From contig NZ_JH376429.1 of the NCBI RefSeq assembly GCF_000233455.1, forward strand, positions 97,227-161,226: a stretch of DNA of 64,000 nt, given 5' to 3'. Shown here piece after piece: positions 50,901-58,777 of the stretch. The position numbers and the translations under genes were made by a program. The stretch is from [Clostridium] citroniae WAL-17108 (GTDB lineage: Bacteria > Bacillota > Clostridia > Lachnospirales > Lachnospiraceae). Under the pieces are notes generated by a model. It ran no database searches. It saw nothing but the letters and a program-made list of their open reading frames with translations, and had not been told where the DNA came from. How positions within the stretch are numbered: the stretch's first letter is position 1; each line of letters starts with the position of its first letter.

Positions 50901-53900
50901 ATCCGCTGACCAGGATATCAAAGCCATTTTCCGTCTTATAATTTTCTATGATAAAATCATTCCAGGAACCATCCGCATCCATATTATTATAGTCTGACAG
51001 TCCTCCTGCCACCCAGGCCTGTCCTGCTTCCCTTATTGTGGTGGTTCCTTCCTGGGTGCGGTTGCTTTCTGTCAGGGAAATACCGCTCACCGACAACTCA
51101 TATCCTTCGGACCGGCTCAGTTCCCTGATGTAGTAATTTCCCAAAAGAAGGGGCCGGCCGATCCACTGGTTTCCATTAACCGCTGCATTATCCGGGTATG
51201 TAATGGTTCCAAATCCCTCCGGCGAGGAAGTGATGGAAGAACCATTGTATAAACTCTCCTGGCCCGTGGCATTGTCAGGGGATTTTAAGTTCCCGTCCAA
51301 ATCCAGGCTTGTTCCCGGCTTCTCCGTAAATACCAGGAATGAGGCATCGCCGTTCTTATCTGTTGCAGCTACTGCCACCAGGTCATTCAGGTTATATATG
51401 ATATGGGATTTTCCATCCGGATGGATCAGGTCCTGGGCTGCGAACAGGCCGTATACAGCCCCCTCTAAGGTTCCATCCCCCTGGGCCAGGCCATAGCTTC
51501 CCTCCCCGTCAGTCCGGTACAATTCTAAATCCCGTTTATTGATATGAATACGCCCTTCTGTCCGGTGATTCCAGATCTTAAACACATACAGGATCTCTCC
51601 GGGATTTCCATATCCGGAAGGATCCAAGGGGTCCAGGCTGTCGTCAATAAAGTCCGGCAGAAACGCTGTTATGCTGTTGTCTTCATTGTCTGTAAAAAAG
51701 GAGGCAAAGAAACGGACAATCCCGCTGCCTTCCCCAGGCTGTTCCTTTTGGTCTTCCCTAAAGGTGATGTCTGCTTCAAAAGATGGATGGATTGGATTTC
51801 TTGTGTATTCATATACTTCGTAGCCATCTGCTTCCTGATCTTTGTCAGCCGCCTGTGTCATATTGTCATTTTGTTTAGATGCATTACTTCCCGTGGCGTG
51901 GGGAGAAAAAAGGATGGTCCGATGGTGAGGCCTGGCAGAAGCTGTAATAGATGACATTAGATACGCAGAGGCCGCCTCAGGCTGACGGCCGTTATTTGGC
52001 TCGTCTTCCTGGCTTTCATTCGCTGAGCCATTGTCTGGCGGATCATTGGTTTCTGAATCATTGGTTTCTGGATCATTGGTTTCTGAGTTTTGTTTTTCGG
52101 AATCGCTGGTTTCAGGAGATTCAGTCTCGTCCTTTCCGCTTTCTGTTCCATCGTGGTCAGGTCGGATGATCTCTGAATCCGCACTTCCTGATTCATTGTC
52201 TTCAGGATTTTTGATTCCGTCCTCTTCCATCCCTTTGTTATCGCTGCTGTCATTCTCAGACTCATGGTTGTCTGAACCTTCACTTTCAGTGTCATCAGCT
52301 TCCATCCTTTCAGATTCAGAGGGCAGGGATTCCTGACTGATTTCTGCCGTGCTTTCCACAGGTGCCTTAATCTGTTTTTCCTCTTTTTCCTTTTTGATGC
52401 TGAGTATACTGCGCCGTTCATTTAATTCCAGATCATGTCCCTCCGGAAGAGGATACGTATATCCTTTCCGCACATTGATCTCTGACAGAACTGTATACAC
52501 TGGATCAAACAGAGTTCCGATCACACTGCGGCTTTTATGATCTCCCGCTCTTGCGCTGCCTCCTGCCTGTGCTGATGCAAGTATTACACGCTCTATCTCT
52601 TTATCATCATTGTGTCTGCCATGGAGAATATAACCGGTGCGGGCTGTTTTTTCCTGCAGATGGTAACTGTATTCCAAATGAATAAAGTTTTCATATGTTA
52701 TATCCCTGTCCTCTAACATGTTCTCCATCGCAGTTGTATCCTGACCATGATCATCTTCATCATCGTTCTGCACATGAAAATCACATGTGGCAATGCACAG
52801 TTCCTGTTCAGCCATCCACTGCCGGCGCAGCCGTTCATTTTCTTCATCACAACTGCATTCCTCTGCTTCTTCCGCTTCCCCTTCTCCTCCTTCACCTTCG
52901 TGGTCACACTGGATCCAATCCGGCGCAGGATGCCCCATACAATACGTTTTATTGTAATGGTAGTACCTTGTGTCGCTGTGCCTGGCCTGTCCGTTGGTAT
53001 CTGTAGTAATGGTACTGCAAATATACTCAGTGTGCGGCTCCGGGGACATACAATTCAGATAAACCTCACCCGTGATTCCCTCCGGTTCCCCTTCCTTGTA
53101 TTCATCTTCATTAACCTGGGAAAAATCAAAGTCTTCCCAAACATTGAATGTAGTGCCCTCCAATGGTTGGTTGGTTTCAGCACAGTATTTTTCAAGGCTT
53201 ATGTTGTAATCGCTTTGGAAGGTTTCTTTGTGGCGGTATAGTTCTAGTTGCCCGCTTTCAGATGCTCCTGGCTCTAAAGATACTATCTCAAACTGGATTA
53301 CCGCTGGTATATGTTCATCCTCAAAGCGGCCAACTTGATACTGAAAGCCAGGCGGTGAGAATATCTCAGCATGATATTGAACATCTGTTCCCGGCAGTTC
53401 AGATGACCGTATAACGCCTTTTGGTTCTGCGGCACCATTATAATTAAATGTGATACTCCTCCCATCCCCATCTAAACTATATGACCAATTAGAATCAGGA
53501 AATACCCAACTTGCTTCTCGGATAACGGGATATGCGCTTATATCCAATGTAAGAAAATATCCCCCGTTATTTAGTATCATCTTTTGCTGAGTCCCGTTCC
53601 AACTTGGTAAAACAGCAGATGAACTATATCTTTCCTCTTCAGAAATAACAAATTGCTTCATATCTTCATAGTATCTCATTACACCGCTGCCCAAAATTGG
53701 GACTAATTGTTGCATGGCCTGTTCCTGAGTATCCCAATCATCTGAATATCCCGCCATACATCCCCAAATATAAGTCTGTACAACAGCATACGGTATATTG
53801 GTTCGGTCTGTATAATAGAAGATCCAGTTATATGCACAGGTAACAGGCAGGAATTTATCAGCAGGACCAACTCCCGGTATTGTTTCTCCCTTTGAAACAA

Positions 53901-54177
53901 TATATTTTTCGTAAGGAGCCGCGCTGCCATTAGGCATTCTCTTTCCCGGCTGAAGACAAAATGTTGGATTAGGCGGATCCGTACCTAATATTTGATAAAA
54001 TCCCATTTCATTATGTTTTTGCCCAAATAAATATATGGTATGACCCTGAAAAATATTTTTCCTTCTTATTAAATTTACTGTATTCTCAGCGAATGAAGAA
54101 TGATCCATAAACACGATTAATAACAATACAGCCAGAATAAGTGCTGTAGGGCGTTTGAATCTTTTTGGTGATCTCAT
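41926..54177 (-). CDS. giant surface protein: thioester domain, Cna-B repeats, fused sortase
   Basis: 4083 residues. Signal peptide 1-30 (ALILAVLLLIVFMDHSSFA). Next a thioester-adhesin-like domain: FCLQPGKRM (Cys74) and YAVVQTYIWG (Gln134). An acidic Ser/Glu/Asp-rich stretch follows at about 595-740 (SETNDPETNDSETNDPPDNG). A long array of Cna-B/SpaA-like repeats occupies about 780-3490; recurring 'PxGxYxLxExxxPxGY' ends such as IPEGNYILREVTTPYG and LPPGAYVLTESATPKGY. A TGDDLP plus membrane helix near 3510 resembles a sorting signal. After it come a second signal-like helix (VVILFLITIAAVFPSMVMAA), a soluble part with GDVLLGDVLLGDVLL repeats, two more helices, and a complete class-B-like sortase (ILYGHNM His3964, LSTC Cys4057, Arg4063). 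Start ATG has GGAGG. Confidence 0.85.
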   Translation of the reverse strand: MRSPKRFKRPTALILAVLLLIVFMDHSSFAENTVNLIRRKNIFQGHTIYLFGQKHNEMGFYQILGTDPPNPTFCLQPGKRMPNGSAAPYEKYIVSKGETIPGVGPADKFLPVTCAYNWIFYYTDRTNIPYAVVQTYIWGCMAGYSDDWDTQEQAMQQLVPILGSGVMRYYEDMKQFVISEEERYSSSAVLPSWNGTQQKMILNNGGYFLTLDISAYPVIREASWVFPDSNWSYSLDGDGRSITFNYNGAAEPKGVIRSSELPGTDVQYHAEIFSPPGFQYQVGRFEDEHIPAVIQFEIVSLEPGASESGQLELYRHKETFQSDYNISLEKYCAETNQPLEGTTFNVWEDFDFSQVNEDEYKEGEPEGITGEVYLNCMSPEPHTEYICSTITTDTNGQARHSDTRYYHYNKTYCMGHPAPDWIQCDHEGEGGEGEAEEAEECSCDEENERLRRQWMAEQELCIATCDFHVQNDDEDDHGQDTTAMENMLEDRDITYENFIHLEYSYHLQEKTARTGYILHGRHNDDKEIERVILASAQAGGSARAGDHKSRSVIGTLFDPVYTVLSEINVRKGYTYPLPEGHDLELNERRSILSIKKEKEEKQIKAPVESTAEISQESLPSESERMEADDTESEGSDNHESENDSSDNKGMEEDGIKNPEDNESGSADSEIIRPDHDGTESGKDETESPETSDSEKQNSETNDPETNDSETNDPPDNGSANESQEDEPNNGRQPEAASAYLMSSITASARPHHRTILFSPHATGSNASKQNDNMTQAADKDQEADGYEVYEYTRNPIHPSFEADITFREDQKEQPGEGSGIVRFFASFFTDNEDNSITAFLPDFIDDSLDPLDPSGYGNPGEILYVFKIWNHRTEGRIHINKRDLELYRTDGEGSYGLAQGDGTLEGAVYGLFAAQDLIHPDGKSHIIYNLNDLVAVAATDKNGDASFLVFTEKPGTSLDLDGNLKSPDNATGQESLYNGSSITSSPEGFGTITYPDNAAVNGNQWIGRPLLLGNYYIRELSRSEGYELSVSGISLTESNRTQEGTTTIREAGQAWVAGGLSDYNNMDADGSWNDFIIENYKTENGFDILVSGYPLGTEFYKVDTEKQTENVKVVTGSSLQPKLDENGNPVYQKAKGGEYKTDANGNPMIKEETGGNSEEGVPFGETFCYRFRTAPYPGGGAVPEDMSKWGQTIDENYLSEQVNTMLDQMGYKTAPGTSAWADIRLAGSTNAQAAAEMLDWYTDHSFYDCGQVEYIYQKNGDYYARLLYNYSAVSDPYPAVYDSSTQKLHVRKTADLEGGPADEVEYWIEYLKGEYNLKSKTVSVREKREIGEPVAYGDDLTALIRTAYQPVYETYEKGEVLLDRVGNPIPVMDRIVTYEGREEVCEYEKLIPTRADYQTASGTYVIHEENNTDWSHTGLAVKTTYRAVTTRKTIDYEGMEMPFNQYLTDVAGAGVSVCVSVPAMDEGSYMVTQTLAYPGQNQPFQDGGTGERPVQVLERAIKQSIKITKDISQASYEGVNTYGSLHNDPATVLLGLFNHGNASQGAKVLNQFKFKAYLKSNLENIFVDERGRIISEDIGIQGYKGDVQKIYLPPKDGHGTRLLETKEDGTYHYAKFFDAMYGAGQKKGDTYPAQAVKQFAIDYYDIQGYKEEILAAEPDLNSDKAYEMALKKAEAQAADYLDIFIGLDDRLAIAWDKDPGGGADGDKTTLQCNTKNGKDDYYNHSIMLAYGTYVIAEQTPSDIGKELANRHFNKDYPKEITLPFVPYMGQDENTGETEVNYQTGDPYYRFNSMDTPEDLIRKYSIRFNEESHIIQAHGQDGDFEVFKYGLDKDIRPGHSLTEAQPHEPEYMEGKNASVKAYYPGYTSQSEDAGWLDKVAYHGYETESGQTEIRDHVSVMTGVQTAIDGKFAPMLVPWTVLAPAADRVNPDTGDVETLIPSGSGSDFNFVAFAQEDFEDTYYRTRIRIEKLDGETGENIIHDGALFKLYAAKRDVAKNGTGAVAGTGDVLFGKAVDWEGNPVKDADGNHILYPRVGQSNADNDDLPIRLDREGIPQYDETQLVKQEDREGNETGIFRAYSTVREMTIDGQAQKVPVGYIVTYKPLGAGAYVLVEIQAPEGYTKSRPAAFEIYGDDVIYYSEQRNTDGTTKGWEPEPAVRYQYAVPVPGESDMFRTETVSRINVQDYPSRIEIRKVEDGDSMTGNQNGLQRTDNQGITESSGGFDGDITVNDTGDLLTYKVRGRKEKLEERGDVRDITYDPETMDWYGNVTKALDVYSEHIVEGSEKSLKAMKGVKLLYEWDGTFTGRGIRFDIPVSGARLSLYKAAELERTGEHTYKGVTVLWEKGKVRKITDTNTGTHKEIRVTGQDSGQAALDVWDAVWVENEPVHLYFYDLDTVDTRKDPDTGELLVLDKRGNPLCYADAGTGMAYVYDDYGRILAYTVDSQGDKELIRSIQVLDDGTGQTIYENKTDKDDENALPIYYVDGAVVTKDESWVTDDSTDPHGVPEGQGAVHAITRLPFGAYILQEETVPYSQGYIQARHMGIILRDTEEVQTYFMQNEFTKTAFAKIDVRTQKEIQGAFLTLYQAQLDSSGNPVKGEDGIYKKGSVYAAWISGYQYGDDGNIKPDPQGQPIPSVQPHWIDHIPTGSYVLEETICPYEQGYVRSASVNIDIEETGNVQSFEMEDDFTSIEIRKYDTENSDVIYEDSEAWLTLYHAKLDEHGQPSVLDGIPQYDEDGRIFTFRAATYKDGQEVAATGRVVSDAGGSHPIMKYDYEFRHIPGTFQGRCYYTEHGTTRLEYLPPGAYVLTESATPKGYATSDPVLMTVEEKGHLEEIQYGEMGDIPLTLEVSKVHITGGKEVNGASLAIYQADGEGNPAGSPLVIHQPAEDGGYEDVTVEWISGLDGRYGVEDQECGAIPDGFKLGDLKPHLIKYIPEGNYILREVTTPYGFLQSVDIPFSIVDTKVLQKVEMTDEIPDGILKITKSDTDDPGQKLEGAQFQLVNKTLNQICEKITTDSMGTAQFAPQPIGTMDPNGNFQSYTYVCEEIKAAEGHMMTLKPYEFQFEYKNELTDLIIAEYNPTNDSNRVITEKLLGDTGELLAGVTLRIEQWADENREETGNTESFTWIPVDEWITGKQGHCTKNLSAGKYRLIEIKAADGFKLLAKPIEFTVTDGLEEVPRLIMRNYSTIVEVQKTKAGTDTLLAGARLQLIQTENDRIIREWTSEEESGQIFYGLDPGIYRIHEVQAPSGYKKAQDQEITVEDSHQSVQVFRFENRAASSSGGGEKPGLMTEYILFKKVNALGAALKGAEFTFYDQRGNVIGTSVSDDTGRVRIKKPKDGTYTFKETKAPAGYALNQDIYSFTVSGPDIIRGIYEIINQEMKVVITKLDGTTGQPLSGARLCMKRAHVPMESVYEGETGEDGTLLFRPDLPGTYTIQEITPPQEYAVDDTVYEFTVEENGDIRGNTTVYNWKKELPQKRIGRITAVYKVDQRFGKGTFHFGTGFKHKIQTGDDLPVLAVSVTAVLCMAGFIFSIRRDGIRKWTIKKKAAVVILFLITIAAVFPSMVMAAPKNDNGGIGHDGKETIYVSGEIIYDGMEGKDPVPQAAWIWAYDAQTGIGKKVLLPLAECHFSNERWVEDLYLDVTVTDYGADGYLMGDVLLGDVLLGDVLLDGGFLGAGPESDDPPGNEYGNLLAEYEKILLSQTGLPEESYKIDRIRWKGEPYEKNGVMYRDLTVRGRKLVADCNASYSGEVNRSVFLDHNDIRQQENHEGRTGVLWAGGDSEASGSGKIKECSALLALVVLAASAAAFKMKTGAGRISGVVPALFLAGFIISGGWLAKTMAVYANGRDYYESVRRIAYKNEKGCEAMPKEMQRVTQEKVREEIQGEAQEAVPDIDEPALLRINPDYRFWLSIPGTAIGYPVVQHENNQYYLTHQFNREEHIAGSIFADSTTVPLTANHTILYGHNMKDGSMFAGLKQYRDKSFFQQNPFIRIFYNGRWRECPVFSCQIRSENDAGAYRTNLLKEEWTEYLEEMRQASIYDTGVIPGGEDRVITLSTCVNGNQRLILQAVFQVDESRSPDHLKT
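43175..43219 (-). repeat. 15-bp tandem repeat encoding GDVLL
   Basis: Three units of AGTACATCCCCCAAC (plus strand), the last slightly diverged, giving GDVLLGDVLLGDVLL in the giant surface protein. In frame, so copy number changes would not break the gene. Confidence 0.8.
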
Positions 54178-54189
54178 GTTATTTTCCTC

Positions 54190-54240
54190 CGATAAAATAA
54201 AGCTATGGTTTCTGCCCTCTCAAGCAGCCCCATAGCTTTA
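54190..54240 (-). terminator. intrinsic terminator between the two surface-protein genes
   Basis: Minus strand TAAAGCTATGG, 21-base loop, CCATAGCTTTA followed by TTTTATC. It suggests separate transcripts for the two surface proteins, or attenuation between them. Confidence 0.85.
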
Positions 54241-54312
54241 TATATTTATACAACTATTTGTAACTGTTCAGGACATCCGAGTTTCCATATTGAATTTTCA
54301 AGGTACTTACGT

Positions 54313-57300
54313 TTACATGTTCTTTTTAGAAAATGTTTGGAATAAATACCCTGAAATACAGAGTAGAAATAATAAGATAATCAGAAACTCCATCATTTGA
54401 ATATAATAAATTGTATCCTTGTAATTCTGTTTAATTTGCTGATGCCAATCCGTCACTTCCTCCCCATTCTCCTGTTCCATGTCCACTGTCTCCTGCCTTT
54501 TTTTAATTAGTTCTTTCTGCACTTCATCTGTCTCTGTATGGATAATCAACTGATCTTCTTTTAATCGGTTTAATCCCATATAAACAGAACTGAGCAGACC
54601 CCTGGATTGTAAACTTGTTATTTCACCATCATTTTCACCTATCTCAAATAATGGCTTTAATACACTTCGTCCAACCAGTCTTCCTACGCTAAATCCACCT
54701 GATCCGCCAGATGAATTTCCACGCATATACTTCATATCATCCTTGGTTCCTGGTAACTGATCCGGACCATTCATCCATAATTCATCATCTTCTGTCCCAA
54801 ATATACCGTCTGGACCAGGCCGGACATTGGTTCCTTCCTGTTTCTCTTTATTATCATAACAATCATCCTCTGTTCCATATTGTCCATCCGGTCCGGGATG
54901 AATCAATCGGTCATCCTCTGTTCCCGGCTTCCCATCCGGTCCATTCCAGTACACCTCATCATCCTCCGTACCAAATACTCCATCCAGGCCAGGGCGAAGG
55001 TTCGTTCCCGGATAATCACAGCTGTTGTCCACCCAGTCGTCCTTTGTCCCCAGCTGGCCATCCAGGCCCGGATATATCAGCCGGTCATCCTCCGTTCCCG
55101 CTTCCCCATCCGGTCCATTCCAGTACACTTCATCATCTTTTGTACCAAATATCCCATCCAGGCCAGGACGCAGGTTCGTTCCCGGATAATCACAGCTGTT
55201 GTCCACCCAGTCATCCTTTGTCCCGGATATTCCATCTAAGCCGTTAAAAGCAAGAATATCATCCGCTGTTTCAAATTCATGATCCTGCCCCGGCCTTGTA
55301 TTGGTTCCATCTTTATTGTCGCGATAATCATCCTTGGTCTGAAACGTTTTATCCGGACCGGAATATATCTTCAGCTCCTTTTCATCCATGTAATAATCAT
55401 CTTCTGTTCCATATTGTCCGTCCTGCCCCGGATAAATTCTTTTGTCATCCCGTGTCCCGGCAAGGCCGTCTCTGCCATTTAGATAAAATGTATCATCCTC
55501 TGTATCCAGATCCCCATCAGGCCCGGGCCTTTGATTGGTGCCATTGCCAATATCGCGGTATATCAGGGTAAAGTATGCATATACCTGAAGATCCCCCGCA
55601 ACCTGATATATATCTGTTTCCGCAACCTTCTTGAGATTGGATGGCCTTTGCTCCCCGAACATGATTCCTTCCTGATAAATATGACTGTATGGTTCTGCAT
55701 ACCACCCCAAAAACTTATAGGCTTCCATGGACGGCGTGGGCAGAATGCCGATGGCACTGTCATAGGTAACTGTCTTTTTCCTGCTCCCCCAAAAGGAATC
55801 CTGTGTATGAAATATAAGATCATACTGATTCGGTGACCACTGGGCATAATAGGTTGTGTCACTGCCTGGAACTGCGGTTTCCTCTGTAATCTTCTCGCCC
55901 CCGGTACGATCCGTGCCAAATCCAATCTGGGTATATCCCGGCCTTGTAAAAACAGGGAGTTCTCCTAAATTCAAGGTATACGAGAGAACTTTTGTTATAT
56001 TTTGAGTGCCGTCCAAACCGTCATGGTATGTAATATCATATTGATCAGGCTGCCATTGCGCATACAGCTGCAGATTGCCGGAATAGACAGGCGTCAAATT
56101 ATTTACTGATTCCTTATCATAGTACACTGCTCCTCTTCCGTCCGGCTGCTCAGACCAATTTATAAAGCTGTGGTGATCCTTTTTGAAATTATTCGCCTTT
56201 AGGGGCTGAGTGATGTTGTAAACAAAGTCTTGGACTTCTGTCTTTTCTTCCCCATTGTTAGACAGGAATGTCACTGTATATGGATTATTTTTAACATCTG
56301 TTTTGGAATTGCACCCGTTCCGTACACATCTCTTGTAATAAGTCCCATTGTCCGCTCCGGTATAATAATTATTTTCCCATAAATGTCCCAATGCTGACGT
56401 TACCTGTGTCTCAGCAGTCCCGCAGCCTGCGCATGTCCTTTTCTTTAATCCCGTCTCAGTGCATGTGGCTGCCTTTACAATTGACCAGTCCCCATATGTA
56501 TGCTGGCGTACCATTGTAAAGTAGTCTGTTTTCATAGGAATAGGGGACCAGGTACTCCCCTCAGAATCGCTGTCATAATAATATCCTCCGGCATTTACCT
56601 CTGATATGCTCCAGCTCCAGTGGGAACTGAGATTCATCTTAGAACCGGCATACCAATATGCATTCTCATCAATAGGGGCATAGACCCATTTATGGCCTTC
56701 TGCCCAGGTCTCGTGGTAATATTGCAGATTGGTCCAGGCTTTATCTGCTTTGTAAAAAATGATCACCTTGTGTTTGCTATTACTTGCCCCCAGATAATCA
56801 TTGATCGCCACCTGATTGCCATATTTCTTCGCCAGACCGCAGTCAATGATCAGCCGTCCGCCGTTGGGTATGTCGGAAGCCGTAAATATCGTAACATTAC
56901 TGCTCCCTGCCAATGTTTTTTCAACTGCCGTCACATCCGCTCCACGGCTGAGGGACAACGGCATAATGCCAGGATCCGGATACTTATAATTCAATGCATT
57001 GCCAAGCACCTTCCCCTGCTCATCGCACCGATACCAGCATGGGTCAAGGTCCGCTTTATCTATCTCACTGTTGACAATGGTACCATAAAGATAATAGCTG
57101 TCAGAATCCGATCCCTCCTGTACATTTCCATAAATATGCAGAAAATCGTACCTGGTATTATCATAATTAGACCCGGACAAAACTTCTGAACCAATTCTTC
57201 CATTTTGTTGTACTTCTATATTCTCTCCATATAGAAATGTCTGCAGTTCACTGTCTGTGATCCCCGCACTTTTGTAACGGTAGGGTGCCAGTACCATATC

Positions 57301-58254
57301 CTCACTCTGTATATCAACAGCCCGGGAATCCGAGAGATTTCCCTTCTCATCACAGGCATACCAGCCCATAATGCCTGAGGAGACTGTGTATATCCGGTAT
57401 TGGGGACATCCGGTACGGTCCACAAAAAAGTAAAGATCCACTGTCCCGCGGCTGCCTTTTATATACCATGACGGCACTTGGGACGGCTTCAGCATGTTTA
57501 CTTTGTCTATTATCACTCCTGATTCCGTACATTCCAGCCACTTGTCTTCCATCTCTGCATTAACAGCACGGCCATATATAAAATATCGGACAGGCGAATT
57601 ATGTTTTAGCAGATCCTCCCCCAGCCACCACACATCATAAAAAGTGCCGTCATAGTTTTCCCCCAGTTCCGAATCCACGACTTCAAAGTCCATGGAGTTG
57701 ACAATATGATCATCCACCCCATAAAGCTGGCAGGAAAGCTCACATGTTATATCAATACCTACCTCTGCGCTCTCCCACCGCAAAGGAGCCAGCACCCAGT
57801 CCTCCCACAACAGATCGATCCACTGGCTTTCATTTGTAACCCTTCCCCTTTCATCACATTCGTACCACTCTGCATCTGTTTCCTCGTCATAATATCCATA
57901 GATTCTGTGCTGGATATTTCCATACCTGTCTTCAAATTCATAGTGGGTCCTTCCCCCCAGTAAACGCCCTTTTATTTTTGTATACCAACTGGGCACATCC
58001 TCAGGTTCTGCAGACTCAAAATCAATTTCCACCACCGGCGTTCCCATCCGAACCTGCGGTTCGGATGGAGTTGCTTCTGACGGGCTGGCTTCTGACGGGC
58101 TGGCCTCAGATGGACTGGATTTTGACACATTTTCCCTCACCTTCCTCAATGCACCACCCCCTGTCCCATCTGAAATCAGACTTCCGGCATAAACAATTGA
58201 GTTGGTCAACATTGCCGTCATTAATACAATCATCCCTAATCCTTTTAATTGCAT
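54313..58254 (-). CDS. surface protein with InlB-like and thrombospondin-3-like repeats
   Basis: 1313 residues from ATG 58254 (GGGGAGAG upstream). Signal peptide (LGMIVLMTAMLTNSIVYA), a short SPSEASPSEASPSEATPSE tract, then about three WYxCDExG modules (EWYECDERGRVTN, GWYACDEKGNLS, CWYRCDEQGKVLG). Then a HTYGDWSIVKAATCTETG module and InlB-like (Listeria-Bacteroides) repeats (LQLYAQWQPDQYDITYHDG, YYAQWSPNQYDLIFH). About 16 copies of GPDGxxGTxDD (GLDGIFGTKDDEVYWNGPD, GPDGQYGTEDDCYD), Ca-binding thrombospondin type 3-like, lie at plus 54750-55530. A membrane helix (MMEFLIILLFLLCISGYLF) and short cytoplasmic tail anchor it. Probably a surface adhesin or envelope spacer working with the neighbouring giant protein; this is inferred. 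Confidence 0.8.
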   Translation of the reverse strand: MQLKGLGMIVLMTAMLTNSIVYAGSLISDGTGGGALRKVRENVSKSSPSEASPSEASPSEATPSEPQVRMGTPVVEIDFESAEPEDVPSWYTKIKGRLLGGRTHYEFEDRYGNIQHRIYGYYDEETDAEWYECDERGRVTNESQWIDLLWEDWVLAPLRWESAEVGIDITCELSCQLYGVDDHIVNSMDFEVVDSELGENYDGTFYDVWWLGEDLLKHNSPVRYFIYGRAVNAEMEDKWLECTESGVIIDKVNMLKPSQVPSWYIKGSRGTVDLYFFVDRTGCPQYRIYTVSSGIMGWYACDEKGNLSDSRAVDIQSEDMVLAPYRYKSAGITDSELQTFLYGENIEVQQNGRIGSEVLSGSNYDNTRYDFLHIYGNVQEGSDSDSYYLYGTIVNSEIDKADLDPCWYRCDEQGKVLGNALNYKYPDPGIMPLSLSRGADVTAVEKTLAGSSNVTIFTASDIPNGGRLIIDCGLAKKYGNQVAINDYLGASNSKHKVIIFYKADKAWTNLQYYHETWAEGHKWVYAPIDENAYWYAGSKMNLSSHWSWSISEVNAGGYYYDSDSEGSTWSPIPMKTDYFTMVRQHTYGDWSIVKAATCTETGLKKRTCAGCGTAETQVTSALGHLWENNYYTGADNGTYYKRCVRNGCNSKTDVKNNPYTVTFLSNNGEEKTEVQDFVYNITQPLKANNFKKDHHSFINWSEQPDGRGAVYYDKESVNNLTPVYSGNLQLYAQWQPDQYDITYHDGLDGTQNITKVLSYTLNLGELPVFTRPGYTQIGFGTDRTGGEKITEETAVPGSDTTYYAQWSPNQYDLIFHTQDSFWGSRKKTVTYDSAIGILPTPSMEAYKFLGWYAEPYSHIYQEGIMFGEQRPSNLKKVAETDIYQVAGDLQVYAYFTLIYRDIGNGTNQRPGPDGDLDTEDDTFYLNGRDGLAGTRDDKRIYPGQDGQYGTEDDYYMDEKELKIYSGPDKTFQTKDDYRDNKDGTNTRPGQDHEFETADDILAFNGLDGISGTKDDWVDNSCDYPGTNLRPGLDGIFGTKDDEVYWNGPDGEAGTEDDRLIYPGLDGQLGTKDDWVDNSCDYPGTNLRPGLDGVFGTEDDEVYWNGPDGKPGTEDDRLIHPGPDGQYGTEDDCYDNKEKQEGTNVRPGPDGIFGTEDDELWMNGPDQLPGTKDDMKYMRGNSSGGSGGFSVGRLVGRSVLKPLFEIGENDGEITSLQSRGLLSSVYMGLNRLKEDQLIIHTETDEVQKELIKKRQETVDMEQENGEEVTDWHQQIKQNYKDTIYYIQMMEFLIILLFLLCISGYLFQTFSKKNM

Positions 58255-58452
58255 ATTCGCTCTCCCCAATCTCCCTTACATTCTTACAAGAAATCATCTG
58301 CTTCCCAAACCATTACAGCCTTTAAAACCACCTCCATTTCAGTTATGCCATATATAAAATAAATGTAACTGACAGGACATCCGATGTGAAAACGGATGAT
58401 ACCGTACTCATTAACATACTAAAAATGATTGGATAAAATTTAACACATGGAG

Positions 58453-58522
58453 TTAGACACATAAACTTAGACACATAAACTTAGATGCATAAACTTAGAT
58501 ACATAAACTTAGATACACAGAG
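58453..58522. repeat. 14-bp tandem repeat (TTAGACACATAAAC x5)
   Basis: Five head-to-tail units, the first two identical, the rest with one or a few changes, in the 628-base gene-free region before the TSP3-like surface gene. A promoter reading leftwards starts at about 58690, so the repeats lie inside that transcript's leader. Copy number could vary. Confidence 0.75.
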
Positions 58523-58604
58523 AAAGATTAACAAAGTAAACTATATGACATAAAATACACGGAATTAAATCTTCAACCCAATCATTATAACCTAATCAAA
58601 ATTT

Positions 58605-58723
58605 AATACGTGAAAACCGGCCGATTCGGCCAATCAACCAGAACAAACCTGTTCTGAAGAAGCTGACACAGAGAACTCTGTGAGATTGAATATAGAATAG
58701 CACATATGTAATTGACAAGTCAA
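58605..58723 (-). promoter_or_regulatory. candidate promoter and triple-hairpin leader of surface gene
   Basis: Minus strand TTGACT (58723-58718), 18 bases, TATTCT (58699-58694). The predicted RNA then begins with three hairpins in a row: CACAGAGTTCTCTGTG (58682-58667), AGAACAGGTTTGTTCT (58655-58640) and GGCCGAATCGGCC (58631-58619), the last followed by GGTTTTC. Leader about 430 bases to the ATG at 58254. A regulated leader is plausible, not a known riboswitch. Confidence 0.45.
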
Positions 58724-58777
58724 GACCTGTTAAAACTTTTCCTTTCCACAACATCCTCCATCCCCTTTCCCATAGCA

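Noticed and set aside
41926..54177. Splitting the 4083-residue gene into three genes
   Set aside because: No stop codon interrupts the frame. A later start near the second signal-like helix (about 43500-43560) lacks a clear ribosome site. The fused reading is kept, with an assembly check advised in findings.
58453..58522. CRISPR-like array
   Set aside because: Units are 14 bp and directly abut without spacers: an ordinary tandem repeat.
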